64,000 nucleotides of DNA from Pseudoscleropodium purum (GCA_963969395.1 OZ017795.1:39289063-39353062); one strand, 5' to 3'; shown: positions 25,301-37,292, counted from the stretch's first letter. Program-made: numbers and translations. Notes: generated from the letters alone by a model not told the origin.

Positions 25301-27338
25301 TGGATATCAGGAGTTGATCCAATTGGATCTTGCTTGTGGCTGGACATTTGGCGCACATTGGTCACCTAGTGGAAACAGCCTGGCCTATGTTGGTGAGCAG
25401 AGTCCAGTTATTGGGGTCCTTCACTTCGAAATTTGCAAAGAAAAGCAACTGGAAATGGCTGTATCGTGAATCTGTAGACTCTCATATTTTTATTGCAATT
25501 ACTTAAGCAATTTTTTTGGAAAAAGGAGGTTGACTGCCAACATTCACATTGGAATTCATTTGGGTGTCTATGAGCTGCATTTTTCATGCACTTTAGATCA
25601 CTGTTTGCAACGTTTAATCTACTCGTTTCTATGTTTGCCTGTTCTATATTGGTGCTCATGTGCTTGGTATTAGTGCAGGACATGATTCGACCATTCATTT
25701 TGTTACGGATGTTGGACCAACCCCACGTGCTCGCTCCTTGAGCCTGCGCCATTTACCTCTGCGTGATGTAGGTCAGCTTTCCCCGACTAATATGCCTTGT
25801 TTGGAATTGCGGATAATGAATTTTGCCGGCACGGTCCTTGTATGGGGGAGCCCGTGATTTAGATCATGGACCCTTCACAAAAACTGGGTAGTAAGTAAGT
25901 AAAAACATATTAGTGAGACTTCAAACAGGGAGAGACTTGAGAATAATTAGTTAGGTTTCCATTGCTAATTATACTCCTCCACGGTCCTGCGGACTTCCAA
26001 GAAGATTTCCGAAGTCTCCTAATACCGGGTGAGACTACTAATCGCGGGTAGTTCCTCATTTGAATCACGGGGACCCCCATACTAGGACCGTGGCGTTCGA
26101 GAGATTCTGGAATAAAGTTCACCATGATGAAAACCTTCCTGTGTAGTGATTGAAACTCTCGCAGATTTACGTCTTAGAACTTTAAATCGTTGAAAGTTGA
26201 ATTGGCTTGCGAAATCTTGATCATGTGCCTCATGATTTGCAGGTTCTGTTCTTGTCAGAGACAAGATTGGTTGCTGGAGGGTTTGATTGCAATCCCATGC
26301 TTTTTGGATGCGACAAAACTGGTGTTTGGTATTTTGACCACCAATTCTCAGTCTTTTGGCGTGATAATGAGATGAAGAGGCACTGCTATTATTTTGAGGG
26401 ATACTTTGAAGAAGACTCTATTGTGATCAATTGATGTTCTCATGTGGGGCTGTGTTTTTCTGAATTGTAGGGAGTTTATCACGTTTTTGGACGAGGTGAA
26501 ACCTCCTGCTGAAGCGAAGACTGATACCATGGTAACCAGTTCTGTGCTTGGAATAGAATATGATGTTATGAACCCCAGTTGAATTCTTTTTATTCTGCGC
26601 ACATGCTCATATTCTCCAGAGCTGAACACGATTGTGGTTCCCTTTTATGTGGGGTACAGTTTGCTGCTGCTAAGGGCAAGTTCAAGTGGTTGGGCAGCGA
26701 GCCCTCTGAAGAAAACACCCTCTCGACCACGCATGAAAGCTGTATAACGTAAGCTTTATCCTCCATTAGACCAAGGGTTCATCGTTTTAAAATGTCCAAT
26801 TCAATTGACTTTAATGTGAAAAAAATATTGCGACAATTTTTCTATCACCAGAATCAGTGATGCACATGGCATGTGCTGACCTATAATAAATAAAAATAAA
26901 CGAGAAAAATTCTTATGACCTAATCTAAATTACTAAACAAAACATGAGGCTCAATTCGGGATGCCTGGTCCTCTTTAAGAGTTTAAATGCTCCAGATTCA
27001 GCTTGTGGAGTCTCACACGCACTGGAGATTGGTCAACTCAGACTTCGCCATGAATTGTGAGTGGTTCGCCTCTGATGAAATTACTGGGAGTTGCAGGATG
27101 CTTCGTCCTCTGGTTCCCCTTTCAGAAAGAGACCCAGAGAAACCTATTTCATTGTTCAGCACATCAGGTACTATGACGTTATTGATTGTATTAATTCAAC
27201 TTGCGTTCCAGAAAATCTCTCTATTGAACCTGTACAGCGACGTATACCTGATGAGATTCGTGTGCAGCTCTGGATGGCAGGTTGGTCATCTGGGACTTGA
27301 ATACAGTGGGTGATGCCTTGTCCAGACTTCGCTTATGA
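22399..27338 (+). CDS. ARPC1: Arp2/3 complex subunit 1 (ARPC1/p41, WD-repeat)
   Basis: Fifteen exons: 22399-22468, 22647-22741, 23083-23159, 23337-23431, 23854-23923, 24275-24344, 24683-24756, 25037-25079, 25311-25392, 25679-25767, 26243-26328, 26471-26531, 26660-26748, 27097-27167 and 27268-27338. All are GT-AG with matching phases, giving 380 residues, the usual family length. The protein is a seven-blade WD40 propeller that links the Arp2/3 actin-nucleating complex to activators. Recognisable blocks are [15 protein letters not shown] at the start, [57 protein letters not shown] with [32 protein letters not shown] and FDCNPMLFG. The last blade is [13 protein letters not shown]. The start is the first ATG after a T-rich acceptor. 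The exon 10 donor was placed at CGTGAT|GTAGGT because only that keeps the frame into VLFLSE. Intron 2 shares a repeat with the fourth intron... of RNase Z (about 14,940 versus 22,830). Confidence 0.92.
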
Positions 27339-27894
27339 TATGAGGTATTGTCTCTTTGGCCATGCCCGCTCCAGCCAAGTAGCTCCAATTAGCTAACTGG
27401 AATTAGCTATTGAATGCCCACACTGCCAAGGTGGGACAGTTAGGAAATTTGATTTCCTAACTCCCGTTCAAAAACTTGCAATGAATTTTAAATTGGTTTT
27501 TACTCGCCGATTTTGGACAAGTAACTAATTGTGCCTATACCAATGACTTGAACTGCTAATTTTGCCCTCACCAAGCAAGTAGCAGAAGCTAGTAACTTGA
27601 AAGCCTAACTTTCCAGTTGCTACATTGAAAGTGTGGGCACACAATAGGTTAGTTAACTTTTAACTTTTAACTAGTTGATAGGCTTTAACACCCGTCAGTT
27701 AATTGACGCTTACTTGATTGGTGCTTTCATCGACTGGACTGTAATGTATATTGTTTTCTTTGTACTGTTTCAATTGTTCCCAAGCCGTGCGTTGCATGGC
27801 AAATCTCCTTATGTGGTAGTGGCGACTTCTTCCAATAACAGCTTGTTTTTTGTTAACCCTTCATTGCAACTTGACGCTGTAGGCCAACACGGGA

Positions 27895-28095
27895 ATGGGC
27901 ACACTAGCGGAGGAAGCTAAGAAAGTTGTAGAGAAACTCAAGTCCAGTGTGGTCCCCCAAGCGGAGGAAGCAAAGAGGTTACTTGCGAAACTGAAGATGA
28001 GTGTGGTTGAGTATGTTGAGCAAGTGCCACAGAGCTCGGATTCACATGACAAGACTGAACCGTCTCATGATATTTCTTTCCCTGCAACATGTTGA
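27895..28095 (+). CDS. Doubtful small ORF, 66 codons, with internal duplication
   Basis: ATG to TGA with two tandem helical repeats: AEEAKKVVEKLKSSVV then AEEAKRLLAKLKMSVV. Between the repeats several differences are synonymous (GCT/GCA, CTC/CTG, GTC/GTT), which hints at coding constraint, though the sample is tiny. A possible acceptor (GACGCTGTAG) lies 17 bp upstream, so this could instead be the last exon of an unfound gene. No family is recognised. Confidence 0.3.
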   Translation: MGTLAEEAKKVVEKLKSSVVPQAEEAKRLLAKLKMSVVEYVEQVPQSSDSHDKTEPSHDISFPATC

Positions 28096-28099
28096 GATT

Positions 28100-29399
28100 A
28101 GGTCCTTTCTTTCAGCTTCTGAAGCTAGAGCATTTCTAGTTTGTACCATTCACTGTCCATTCCCAGTTCCTATTTCTAGTTACGTACTAGTACCCGTGTT
28201 GGCGCATCACAGAATTCTGCCACTAGATGGAATTTTTTCATCAATGTAACTGCGTAATAAAGTCCGCACTTTCCTGTTCCTTATTGTTATTCGATGCGAG
28301 TTACTCTTCTGAATCAACACATTTGCCAGGATTGTGAACTTTGGCTAATGGCCTGAATTTTTTTGTGTCACTCTAGTTGCTAAATGAGGACTCTTTTGTA
28401 AACGCTTCAACTAATTTTTCTCCATTTCATCCTTGAGAAGCGTCACCCTTCAACTAATTACAGAAGATTGTGTGGGCGTTCAGGAGCAATGGCAGGAAGC
28501 CTGGTGCAAAATGATTGGGCACCCTAGTTCTAGATAAGAGCATTCATGAGAAGCAGCAGATGAAGTCTAATCGGAGATGAAGTTGATGATTTCTGGATGA
28601 AAAAGTGCGTATGCCATGTCACATGTAATATCCGTGAGGATGCTCTTATTTGTCCGCAACACTACTTCGAGAGGATAATGTTCCCCACTTTTTGTTACCT
28701 TCACAGTCTCTGCTCACTTGCTGCGTGCAGTTCGCCTTCATCATTTCCTACCCATAGCTCTGTTTTCGGGAATTTATCAACTCCAGAGGAACTTGCTATT
28801 CATCGATATCACAATCTCCAGTGGTGAGTGCATTGCTTGACTCTGGCATTTGGTTATTATGTGAGCTCTTGTTCCTTTTCATATATATAATTCTTGGAGT
28901 TTCTTTACAACAGTTTTTCTTCGAATTAGAGAATTGCATCTTTGACATAGCATTGCCTTTCAGAATTGAGGAATGAGATTCATCAAGGCTTCCAATGCTG
29001 AACGGGTATACTGGCAGGGTACTTTTGGGTGTAGGGCAGTGAATTGTTTCGCACAAAACTTGTTTCAGATCTCCCCACTTGAGTAGTGGCATTGTATTGA
29101 ATTGAGTGTTGCTAGTTTCACCTCACTTCAGTGGGTATTGACAGGCCCTCTTCGTAATCACTTGTATTCACCACTTTGTTGTGGATTGCCCACTTTTGAG
29201 TTCATCCCGATTTTCTTGCAATGTGCTTTCCTTTGAATTGTCCATTCTTCAAAGTCTGAAACCCGCCAATGAGCAATGCGCAAGAAACCGAATTACGAGT
29301 TTTTTTAGGGTTAATGTGTTGTATCCGTCGTTGCAATCACAATGTCTTTGCCAGGATTGAGAGTTTGTTGAGTGTGCTGCCAGGTTTGAGTCCGAGGCC
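28100..29399. other. Spacer upstream of the lumen-protein gene
   Basis: No gene supported. Composition is mixed and resembles UTR or promoter DNA. Small ORFs on both strands show no motif. Confidence 0.4.
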
Positions 29400-30453
29400 A
29401 TGGCCGTAGCAACCCAACTAGGCATGTGCGCGTCTTCCTTCTTTTGCTTAAGTCCTCTCGTCGTTGCGAAGCCAGCCTCCCAACCAGTATGTGGGTCATC
29501 CACCTTGGTCGTCTGCCACCACGGCAACACGGAGAATCATACCATTGTGACCTCCCGCAGGTACATTCTTAACCAATTAGAGCGACCAACGGTCTTGAGC
29601 TTCTAACCCTAATATGGGTAGATAAAATGTTTGTAGGGTTCTTTGTCATGGTGGTTGATTATTGATTTAGGTTGTTTGTTTGGTGGAGTAGATGTAAGGT
29701 TGAGGACGCTACAGTGTAAGCATATTGCTTCAGTTTAAGCATTTTAACCAATATTTGGGAGTGCTTTACTGAGATATCACTCCGCAGAGCTCACTGGAGG
29801 GATCACCTTAGACTGTACTAGAGTCAAATTCTTATGAGACCAAATTTTAACTACTAAGTATGAATTTGATGCGATCATTCAAAGTGAATGGCTGTGTACT
29901 ATTTGACGGACTGTAGACGAATCCATTTCCATTCAAGATCAGTGGCCTTAGATATGTAGCCTCAGATATAACGCTTATGTAGATCATGTCTTTCATTATT
30001 CTCTAGCTTGAGGCACAATTGAAAACTCTTCCCTGTCCAGGCTTTTTTAGTTTCAAATCTGCAACAGCTCTGGGAGTGTTTTGTTGCCAGGCATAAGTCC
30101 GCTTCTACTCAGTTTTGTACTCAGTTTTCTCTCCCACGCTGTCTTCAATTTTTTTTAAACTTTGCCAATTGTACAGATTTTTTGCAGTTGCAGCTGGTTT
30201 AGCAACCACTCTGGGAGTGTTTGCCCAGCCCCAAGCTGCTGAAGCCAAGCGTAAGCCTCCTCCTCCTCCTGAAGAGAAGAAGGCAGAGGAGGACAAGTCC
30301 TTGAGTGCTTATGATGCCCGGTTGCTGGCCAATGCCAGGCGCAAAGAAGCCATGAAGGAAAACATTGATAAGTTGAAGGCCAAGGCATCGGTTGGAACTG
30401 TGGAAACTGCTGAGACGACTGGGACTGCGGAAACTGCGGAAACAGCCAGTTGA
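29400..30453 (+). CDS. Small thylakoid-lumen protein with twin-arginine (Tat) signal
   Basis: Exons 29400-29560 and 30177-30453, GT-AG, phase 2, giving 145 residues. The N-terminus (MAVATQLGMCASSFFCLSP...) is a plausible chloroplast transit peptide. It is followed by TSRRFFAVAAGLATTLGVFA and an AEA site: a twin-arginine, hydrophobic core and A-x-A cleavage arrangement diagnostic of Tat-dependent lumen import. The mature part begins with KRKPPPPPEEKK, then a charged helical region (LSAYDARLLANARRKEAMKENIDKLKAK) and a Thr/Glu/Ala-rich tail with ETAETTGTAETAET repeats. Small plant chloroplast proteins with a similar PPPPEEKK/KRKEAMKE pattern exist, but I cannot name the gene. The intron falls inside the second Arg codon of the twin-arginine motif. 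The start has good context (GAGGCCATGG). Confidence 0.75.
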
Positions 30454-30649
30454 ACGGCTGCATCTTTGTTGAATTTTTTGTTGATTTTGTATGTAATTTA
30501 GGTTGCTCTTTGGAGTGCTGTGAGCTGTACTGACTTTGTACACATACACAGTTGGAAATTTTGAAGAAATTCCAGTCATTGGGCTCACAAGATTCTTTCA
30601 ATTCTCTGTATTTGCAATCTACTCATTTTACTGCTGTTGTGGAGATTAA

Positions 30650-31200
30650 CCCCTAAATGCCCAAGTCCTGTTTTGAGCTTCTTGGGATTTGCTCTGAATT
30701 GAACAAAATGCCAACATTTTGATAAATTGTAGCAATTTTTTTTGAATTGTAACCGTACAAATTCAAACTAGACATGTTGGAGATCTCATGGGAAAAGAAA
30801 ACATAACAATATCACTTATGGAGTGAAAGATTATAATATTTGACCATGAAAGTGTTAAAATTGCAAAATTGATGTGAAGTCTTTCAATTCTTCTTTCACA
30901 AGTCAAATCTAAAAAGTTGGTGACCAAAATATATGAGGTTAAAGGGCCTAACATGTATAACCCCAATAATTTATGGCTTCTTAAAATCTATTCTATAATT
31001 TTTTTAAATGAATTTTGAATGTGATTTTTCTCCAAGATCTAATATATTTGAGGCTCATTTTCAAGAGTTCTCAACATTACAGGAAGTCAAGATTGCAATG
31101 GGTATCCTTGCAAAAAATCTTAAATAGAAAAATCACTATCATTTATTTTCAAGAGCAACTTGATTAGGTTTTATTTAACTTCAAAGTTTTGCAAGTACTT
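30650..31200. repeat. Dispersed repeat, partial copy (inverted relative to 49,330-50,682)
   Basis: Begins CCCTAAATGCCCAAGT and matches the reverse complement of the right-hand part, and then the left-hand part, of the element at 49,330-50,682. Compared with that copy it lacks about 650 internal bp and one terminus. The rest of 30,454-31,560 has no gene. Confidence 0.65.
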
Positions 31201-31561
31201 GGAGCAAGAATTCTAAACAAGAATGGTGTGACCGTGAGGCTCTGTCTTAGGTGAACAAGAATATTGATAACAAGGAAATTAAACAAGAATATTTTAACCA
31301 AAATTGAAAAAAAAATAATTGTATTTTTATGCAACCAAATGTGAAGCAATGAAGAATTTTTTTTAGTAATAATACATAAGATTTTCTATATTATTTTAAA
31401 ATAAACTATTTTGATTGCTTCTTGGATTTTGGAACAATTGTTCGTCTTAGTTCTTCTAATTGATGTTCTAAAGATTCTAAAATATATATTTTAGATGTTC
31501 TCATTGGTAGTTTTGATAGTATGTTGCACACTTGATGAGTAGCACCTACTAATACTAACGA

Positions 31562-32164
31562 TCAATTGCTAGGCATATAATTTTTAATCAAGGATACAAT
31601 TGTTGCTTTTCCACGTTGTGAAAAGTTTGTATCTTCATTGTCAAAAATAAATTGAACTTTAATATCAACATCATCTGGAAAATTTGTTTTAAAATTAGTA
31701 TTTCCAATTGAAGATGAAAATATAAAAAATATATCACCAAATGTCTTAGTTCTAATTTTTGATTTGGTATCAGAATCAACCAATATTTGTATCTTTACAT
31801 TTTGAGGAACACGATATATTCCTGTAAATATAAGATGTAGAGTTTGGATGTTTAAGCTCAATTTTAATTCATTAGAGGATCTAGGAGGTAATAATAGAAT
31901 TGCATTCCACCTCTTGTTTTTTTGAGTCCACTTGGCCATATTGTGACCAAAAGATTCATAATCACTTAGAGTCCACATGGCCTTTTCTTTCATAGTTCTT
32001 CCATATCTTGTATCAAAAATAAATAAAGCTTCTTCAAGAATAACTATGGGATTTTCATGAATAGAAACCAACTTTGCTATTTGAATAGGTTTTAAGATTT
32101 TAAGAGCTTTGATGTTTTTAACCATTCTTGTATATGTCCAAGTCGATTGCTTTTGTGTTTTCAA
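31562..32164 (-). CDS. Uncharacterised 200-residue ORF at the Helitron's 3' side
   Basis: The longest intact ORF of the block. It is AT-rich with an ordered-looking composition: basic/aromatic start (WTYTRMVKNIKAL), EALFIFDTRYG, WTLSDYESFGHNMAKW, LLLPPRSSNELKL, GIYRVPQNVKIQILVDSD, FPDDVDIKVQFIFDNED. Alternating strands suggest a beta-rich globular domain, but no family is recognised. Sequence joining it to the ParB-like ORF (32484-32164) is open in shifted frames (for example SYDTSKYGFEDQFLS), so it was probably the C-terminal part of the same protein. Annotated as a possible CDS because it is intact, although it is most likely part of a dead element. Confidence 0.4.
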   Translation of the reverse strand: MKTQKQSTWTYTRMVKNIKALKILKPIQIAKLVSIHENPIVILEEALFIFDTRYGRTMKEKAMWTLSDYESFGHNMAKWTQKNKRWNAILLLPPRSSNELKLSLNIQTLHLIFTGIYRVPQNVKIQILVDSDTKSKIRTKTFGDIFFIFSSSIGNTNFKTNFPDDVDIKVQFIFDNEDTNFSQRGKATIVSLIKNYMPSN

Positions 32165-32483
32165 TTAATGTTTTTTCCAGTTTCATAAAGGTGATGGACT
32201 TCTCTTGGAATTAGTTTCTCCAATTTTTTTAACTTGAAGACTTCTTCTTTAGATATATTAGCCCACTATAGCTTGAAGTCCTTGTTTTCATTGTTGACAA
32301 TAGATAGGAATTGGTCTTCAAAACCATATTTGGATGTGTCATAAGAGAACATTTTTTCCTCAAGTAATTGCTTATCTTCATTTATTAACTACTTCAAAGT
32401 GTTCTGTACTGCTGAAAGTGATTTCATTTTGTTGGCCATATATGCAATAGTTCTAGGTTGCAACACCTTTGCATCTATTCCAA

Positions 32484-33480
32484 TTAAAAAAAACACTGAG
32501 GTTTATTGCATGAGCAACTTAACTCTATGTGTTGCTCTATACTTAAGTTCCTCCACAGTTTCAACCATTTTATTGCAAAGGGTCTTTTGGAAAAATCTTG
32601 ATTTTCTTCGTGTTTCTTTTTTTCATCTTCGTTGAAGAATATATGTTTTTTATCATATGCTTCACACATTTTTAATAATTCTTGAAAAGCAAGCTTGTCT
32701 GACAAAAATACATGGCATGTATATTGATCTAGGGATCTCCAAATGGTACTCAATGTTTTGTCTTTTATTTTGTCAAATTGTTGATGAAGGATGTAGATCA
32801 TTGCTTGGACTACATTCATACGATTGTAATCTTCTTCATGATACTCTGAATTAGAACATTCATAATATTCAAACATTTTTCTCATTTTCTATAGATCTTG
32901 ATATACAGTTGTATATTTTTGTCATTTGAAATACTCTTCATTAAGATAGAAAAACATAGCCAAATACTTAGCAGGTCCATTATATAAAAGTATTGTAGCT
33001 TCCCTGTTCTTGAATGTTTTTTCATAGTCTTGTGCAAACATTTTGCCTTGTTCATACTTGATCAATGCATTTTTACAAGCCTTCAGTACATGTTGCCCTT
33101 CGATAGGTTCCCATCTTACAAGAGACAAAAACAAGGTTGTTGGTTTATCATCAATTGCGCAATTAGGCTTTCTAAGTGCATTTTGAAATGTATTATATTG
33201 TGAAAAGTAGTTGATGTATTTTGATCTTTCATCTTGGATGCCAATGGGTTTTAACACAAGTAGTGACATTGCCTTTGAACCACTTTGTAACAATTCATAT
33301 ATTTTGTTTACATTGTTTGTATTGCACTCACATTGATTTGTAAGAATTAATGGTTCTGAAATGTGATCTATAGACACATCAAACTTAAAATCTCGACCAA
33401 ATATGAAACCTTTCTCAAGTTCTTTGTATGTATAAAACTCAATAGTGTTGTCATAAAATCTAAAAATAAAATTTTAAAAA
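32484..33480 (-). pseudogene. Helitron-linked ORF with ParB/DGQHR-like motif
   Basis: A probable acceptor (TTTTATTTTTAG) opens the exon at about 33,467 (RFYDNTIEFYTYKELEKGF). The open frame runs to 32922 and continues in the same frame to 32484 after two stops. The N-terminal part reads VSIDHISEPLIL...NVNKIYELLQSGSKAMSLLVLKPIG, followed by SLVRWEPIEGQHVLKACKNA. A beta-strand, helix, GSK, PIG, then EGQH...A order resembles ParB/sulfiredoxin folds and DGQHR proteins (DGQHR..A). The following part (MRKMFEYYECSNSEY...HIFFNEDEKKKHEE) is helical and acidic with no recognised domain. It lies about 110 bp after the EEP domain on the same strand. The ParB comparison is a motif-level inference. Confidence 0.4.
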
Positions 33481-33589
33481 TGTATATGTGTCTATATTTT
33501 TATGATATTTATATATATAAAATTGACCTTTTTTAATTTAATTTAATTGAAAATTTGTGAATATAAAACATCCTATATAAAAAATAAAA

Positions 33590-34335
33590 TTTGTTTGTTG
33601 CATGTGTAGTTAGGCATAGTATTTGGAAGTTTGAATGCACAATATATTGGCTTGTGATAATCTGGCTAGTATGCATCCATAACACCATATTTTGTATCTT
33701 GGCTTGGGATATTTGTCCAAATATGATCTATTAATGAATTGGATTTAGTAGTAGGTGTTGATATTGTTGTTTCAAGTGATGTTCAAACATGACTTGAATA
33801 AGTTGTTGAAAAGAGTTATCTTTGTTTTATTTCATACATAAATCTACATTAAAATCTCCAAGAATAAGAATAGACATGTTGATGGCACTTTAGTAATTAA
33901 TTCTTTTATAATTTCAAGAAACATTGATATACAAGTCGAATGAGATTGATAAACAATTATTACATGGATAGCACTTTGAGTGCTTTCATTGAATGTAGCT
34001 CCTATAAATTCAGATCCATTGTGATTTTTAATTGAAGTTGTTGAACATGTTATATTTTTATTATATAGAAAAAGTAGACCGTGTTTGTCAAATGTATGTA
34101 TGTAGTTGAATTTGGATATATCTATAAGTTGTGGTACTTCTTGTGCAAGTTTAACCCTGGTTTCTTGAAAACATAATATGTGAGATGATTGAAGATTATG
34201 ATCACTTTGTATGTCATTTTGATGTTTAGATAAAGAATTGACATTAATGCTTTGAATGATTGTATGTGAATGGTGCATGGTTTTTAACATTGGTACAAAT
34301 AAGTTCCATTTTGCTATTGACTTTAATCTTTTCAT
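33590..34335 (-). pseudogene. Endonuclease/exonuclease/phosphatase (EEP) domain of the Helitron
   Basis: Continues in frame from the helicase past a single TGA (LTM, stop, NFHVENSVCLEMKRLK). The EEP signature starts QSINVNSLSKHQNDI and HILCFQETRV (strand, Asn and the catalytic Glu). It continues with GLLFLYN, an ILGDFNVD-like block at about 33,840 and, after a stop in place of the expected Trp, a degraded SDH region reading PDYHKPIYCAF. An EEP/apurinic-endonuclease-like domain at the C-terminus marks the Helentron/Helitron2 branch. It ends about 33,590. Confidence 0.7.
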
Positions 34336-34368
34336 TTCTAAACAAACAGAATTTTCGACATGGAAGTT

Positions 34369-35961
34369 TCACATGGTTAATGAATACAATAAATACAATT
34401 TTTCTTTTGTTGTAAGACATGACAAAGTAGTATAAAAAAGTCCATGCTTGTTGGCACCTTTTGAATTGAATGTCATTTCATCTAAAGATAAACCTTGAGA
34501 ACGATGAATGGTTCGTGCAGCTATTAATTGTATCGGAAATTGAATGCAAGTGATGAGATGTGTGCAAGTTTGTCCAAACATTATTTCTTTTGTTAATGCT
34601 TCAATGGGTGTCCATGTTGATGCAATATTTTTGTCCTCATATAAATGAACATTTGACAAATGTGTTAAAGTTCCAACTTTTGCATTTAAAAATTCTATCA
34701 TGATGTATTTCTTTGAATTTGTAATAATCGATGTTTTGAAAAGACCATCAACTCCATTAACTAAACCATCATGTGTAGCATAATTCCTTGCACAAAGTTC
34801 TACTAGGATGTCTTTTTTGAGTTTTATTATTGTATGAAATCCAGCAGTTTTGCTAGGATCATCAGGAATTTCAAATGATGGAGACAAAGAAGGATGTCGA
34901 ATATCAATTGCTTTTAAATGATATGTAGGTCCTTTAGCTTGATAAAAAAAACTTTTATGTTATATGTTGTTTTATCTTTATTCATATAAAACAAGTGTGG
35001 AATAGTGGAATCATTTGAAGGTGCTTTCAAGCATAATGAATTGATCATGTTAACATCTGCAATGGTTTGAGTGGCTTTTTGAAACCTATTCCGTATGTCA
35101 ATAAACTTTGGATCATTTTGTCGCATCACAGTAGTTAGTTCATAACATTGTATACATTCATACCAAAAACTAGGTGCTAAAGAGCTTAATTTGTGATTTA
35201 ATTTTTGAAAGACCCATTTATCTCTAATTGGAGGCACTTGATAAAAATCATCACAAACTATAACGTCTAGTCCACTAAAAAATTTGTTTTGAACATGTTT
35301 AATGGAACGAAGTCTTTGGTTGATTGCATCCAACATCCTTGCTCGAACAAGCGATATTTTATCTATTACTATTAACTTTATTTGTTCATATTAATCTGTT
35401 AATTTATTTAGCAATTCTATTGACAATTTTCCAATGTTTGATAGTGATTGATTTATTGGAATGTATAAAGTTGAATGTATGGTACATCCATCTATGTTAA
35501 AAAGCAGCTTTTTCCATATATGCCATCAATAGTGTTTTTGGCTTTAAAGAATCTGATTCTATATCATTATGATAAAATCGCAATAATCCTTGTACAATAA
35601 GTTGTAACGTGAATGTTTTACCAATCCCTACACCACCAATTAGGAATAAATGTATAGGAATATATATTTTAACACGCTTTCTATACATAAGATCATCATA
35701 AATTGCTCTTTGTTCTCCATTCAGATTGCGAAGTAATTTGAAAAATTCTAACTCATTCATTAAATCAACATTTTGAAAAGTATGATGTTCTAAATCTAGG
35801 TTGGTGTAATGTTTTGGATGTAGTTTTATATATATATCCGAAGCAAGATCATATTTCTCAATGTTCTCAATACTTGTACAAAAATCCATTATATCTATTT
35901 CCATATCATCCCATATATTGTAACATATGTCAATTTGTAATTTCTTAGCTATTTCTTGCAA
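34369..35961 (-). pseudogene. PIF1-family helicase domain of the Helitron
   Basis: Three open pieces in order. The first has LNGEQRAIYDDL and the Walker A loop FLIGGVGIGKTFTLQLIVQG (consensus GGAGTGKS/T). The second has DVIVCDDFYQVPPIRDKWVF, the Walker B region of PIF1-like helicases, and TTVMRQNDPKFIDIRNRF. The third ends with LIAARTIHRSQGLSLDEM, the motif VI arginine-finger block, and FYTTLSC. Frameshifts lie at T/A runs near 35,470 and 34,945. In active elements this 5'-3' helicase unwinds donor DNA during rolling-circle transposition. Confidence 0.85.
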
Positions 35962-36359
35962 ACGGTCCCATTCATCATCACAATCTTCTTGTATTGTTGT
36001 AGCAACTTGATAATTTAATTTTTTACTTATATTAATAATATCGTTGATTTTCTCATCATATGCTTCTTTTCAAGTTTCCTTGTTATTTTTTTGAGAAGCT
36101 TTTGTGTTAAAAAATGGTACATATAATAGTAATTATTCTCTTGCCCAATTTTCTAAATCTCTATATTTGTTATAATGAACAAACCTTGTAATTTTGGATG
36201 TTCAACATTTTATTATTTTATTTTTTACCCAATAATTATTTGATGCAAATTCAGCTAAACATATATCATTCAATGAGTGAGGTCGTCCTATGTATCTGTC
36301 AATTATGGATTTGCACATAACATCACAAGATTCAAGGGCCAATTTTGATAATGTTTGTT

Positions 36360-37292
36360 GAGGTTTTAAAAGAAAGCATGTTCTTCAAGTGGTGATGTAT
36401 TTATAAATTTAAATGTTCGTAAACTATGATATAGAGGTAAGGAAAGAATGAGATAAATAGCAAGTTGTGCTGACATTTGTTGTGCATTCAAAAATGCATT
36501 TCTAAGTTTTAAAATTCGTTTATCAGCATCCATTTTACCTTCTATACATTTTTGAATAATTGATTTTAATTCTACACTTATACTTTTGTCAACTTTTGTC
36601 ATGTATGAAGTACAATAGGTAGCTGCAGTATATCAATCTAATATAAATTGAATATCTGTATTGGCATACCATGTATTTGCTATAGTTTTGTTTAATGCAT
36701 TAGTACGTATATCACAAAGTTTTTGTTTCAAAAATATTTGTGGTCTTTTAAGTTGAATACGTAAACACATAATGTAAGTAGAGTTGTCTATATTAAAATG
36801 TTGTGGAAATTCGTGTCAATGTAATGAAAAATGTTGGAGGACCTAATTGTCTTATCATTGCAAATAAACTTTTCCGAAGTCCTTCTATGTAATTAGGTGA
36901 TGTACGCAACCTTTCTAAATCACAAAATCCAATGTATGATTTGAAAATTTTATCTAAATTAGATTCTTTAAAACCTTAAAAACTTTAGCAGTTGTCAAAG
37001 TTCTTCTACTTAACTTTCCTTTTCTTATTCGAAACCAACTAGAATTTTTTGACTTTTATGCAATAATTTCCATTTTTCTATTTTATAATAAGAAAAATTC
37101 TTATATATTTTTTCGAGGATGACCAAAAAACAATGTTGGAAAATTAAGTTCTTCTCTGTTTTTATCTTTGAAAGTTCCTATAGGATGGTATCCTTCACTA
37201 GGAGCAACTAATAAACCATTTTTTGTAGGTGCAATTGATGATGGTCTATCATAATCTTGAATGATTTCAGAATCTAAAAAATTATGCACCAT
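36360..37292 (-). pseudogene. Helitron Rep-domain remnant with internal deletion
   Basis: The first piece reads DYDRPSSIAPTKNGLLVAPS and ELNFPTLFFGHPRKN, the typical start of Helitron_like_N (a short open frame with IAPxE and FPTLFFG). A decayed middle has SSWFRIRKGKLSRRTLTTAKV and, in another frame, FAMIRQLGPPTFFITLT. Normally about 150-200 residues follow, including the HUH metal motif in a segment like FQxRGSxHxHGLLW. Here the sequence jumps near 36,805 to HFNIDNSTYIMCLRIQLKRP. It then reads on through TSYMTKVDKSIS and FLNAQQMSAQLAIYLILSLPL. The HUH segment therefore appears deleted. Several stops are also present. Confidence 0.65.
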
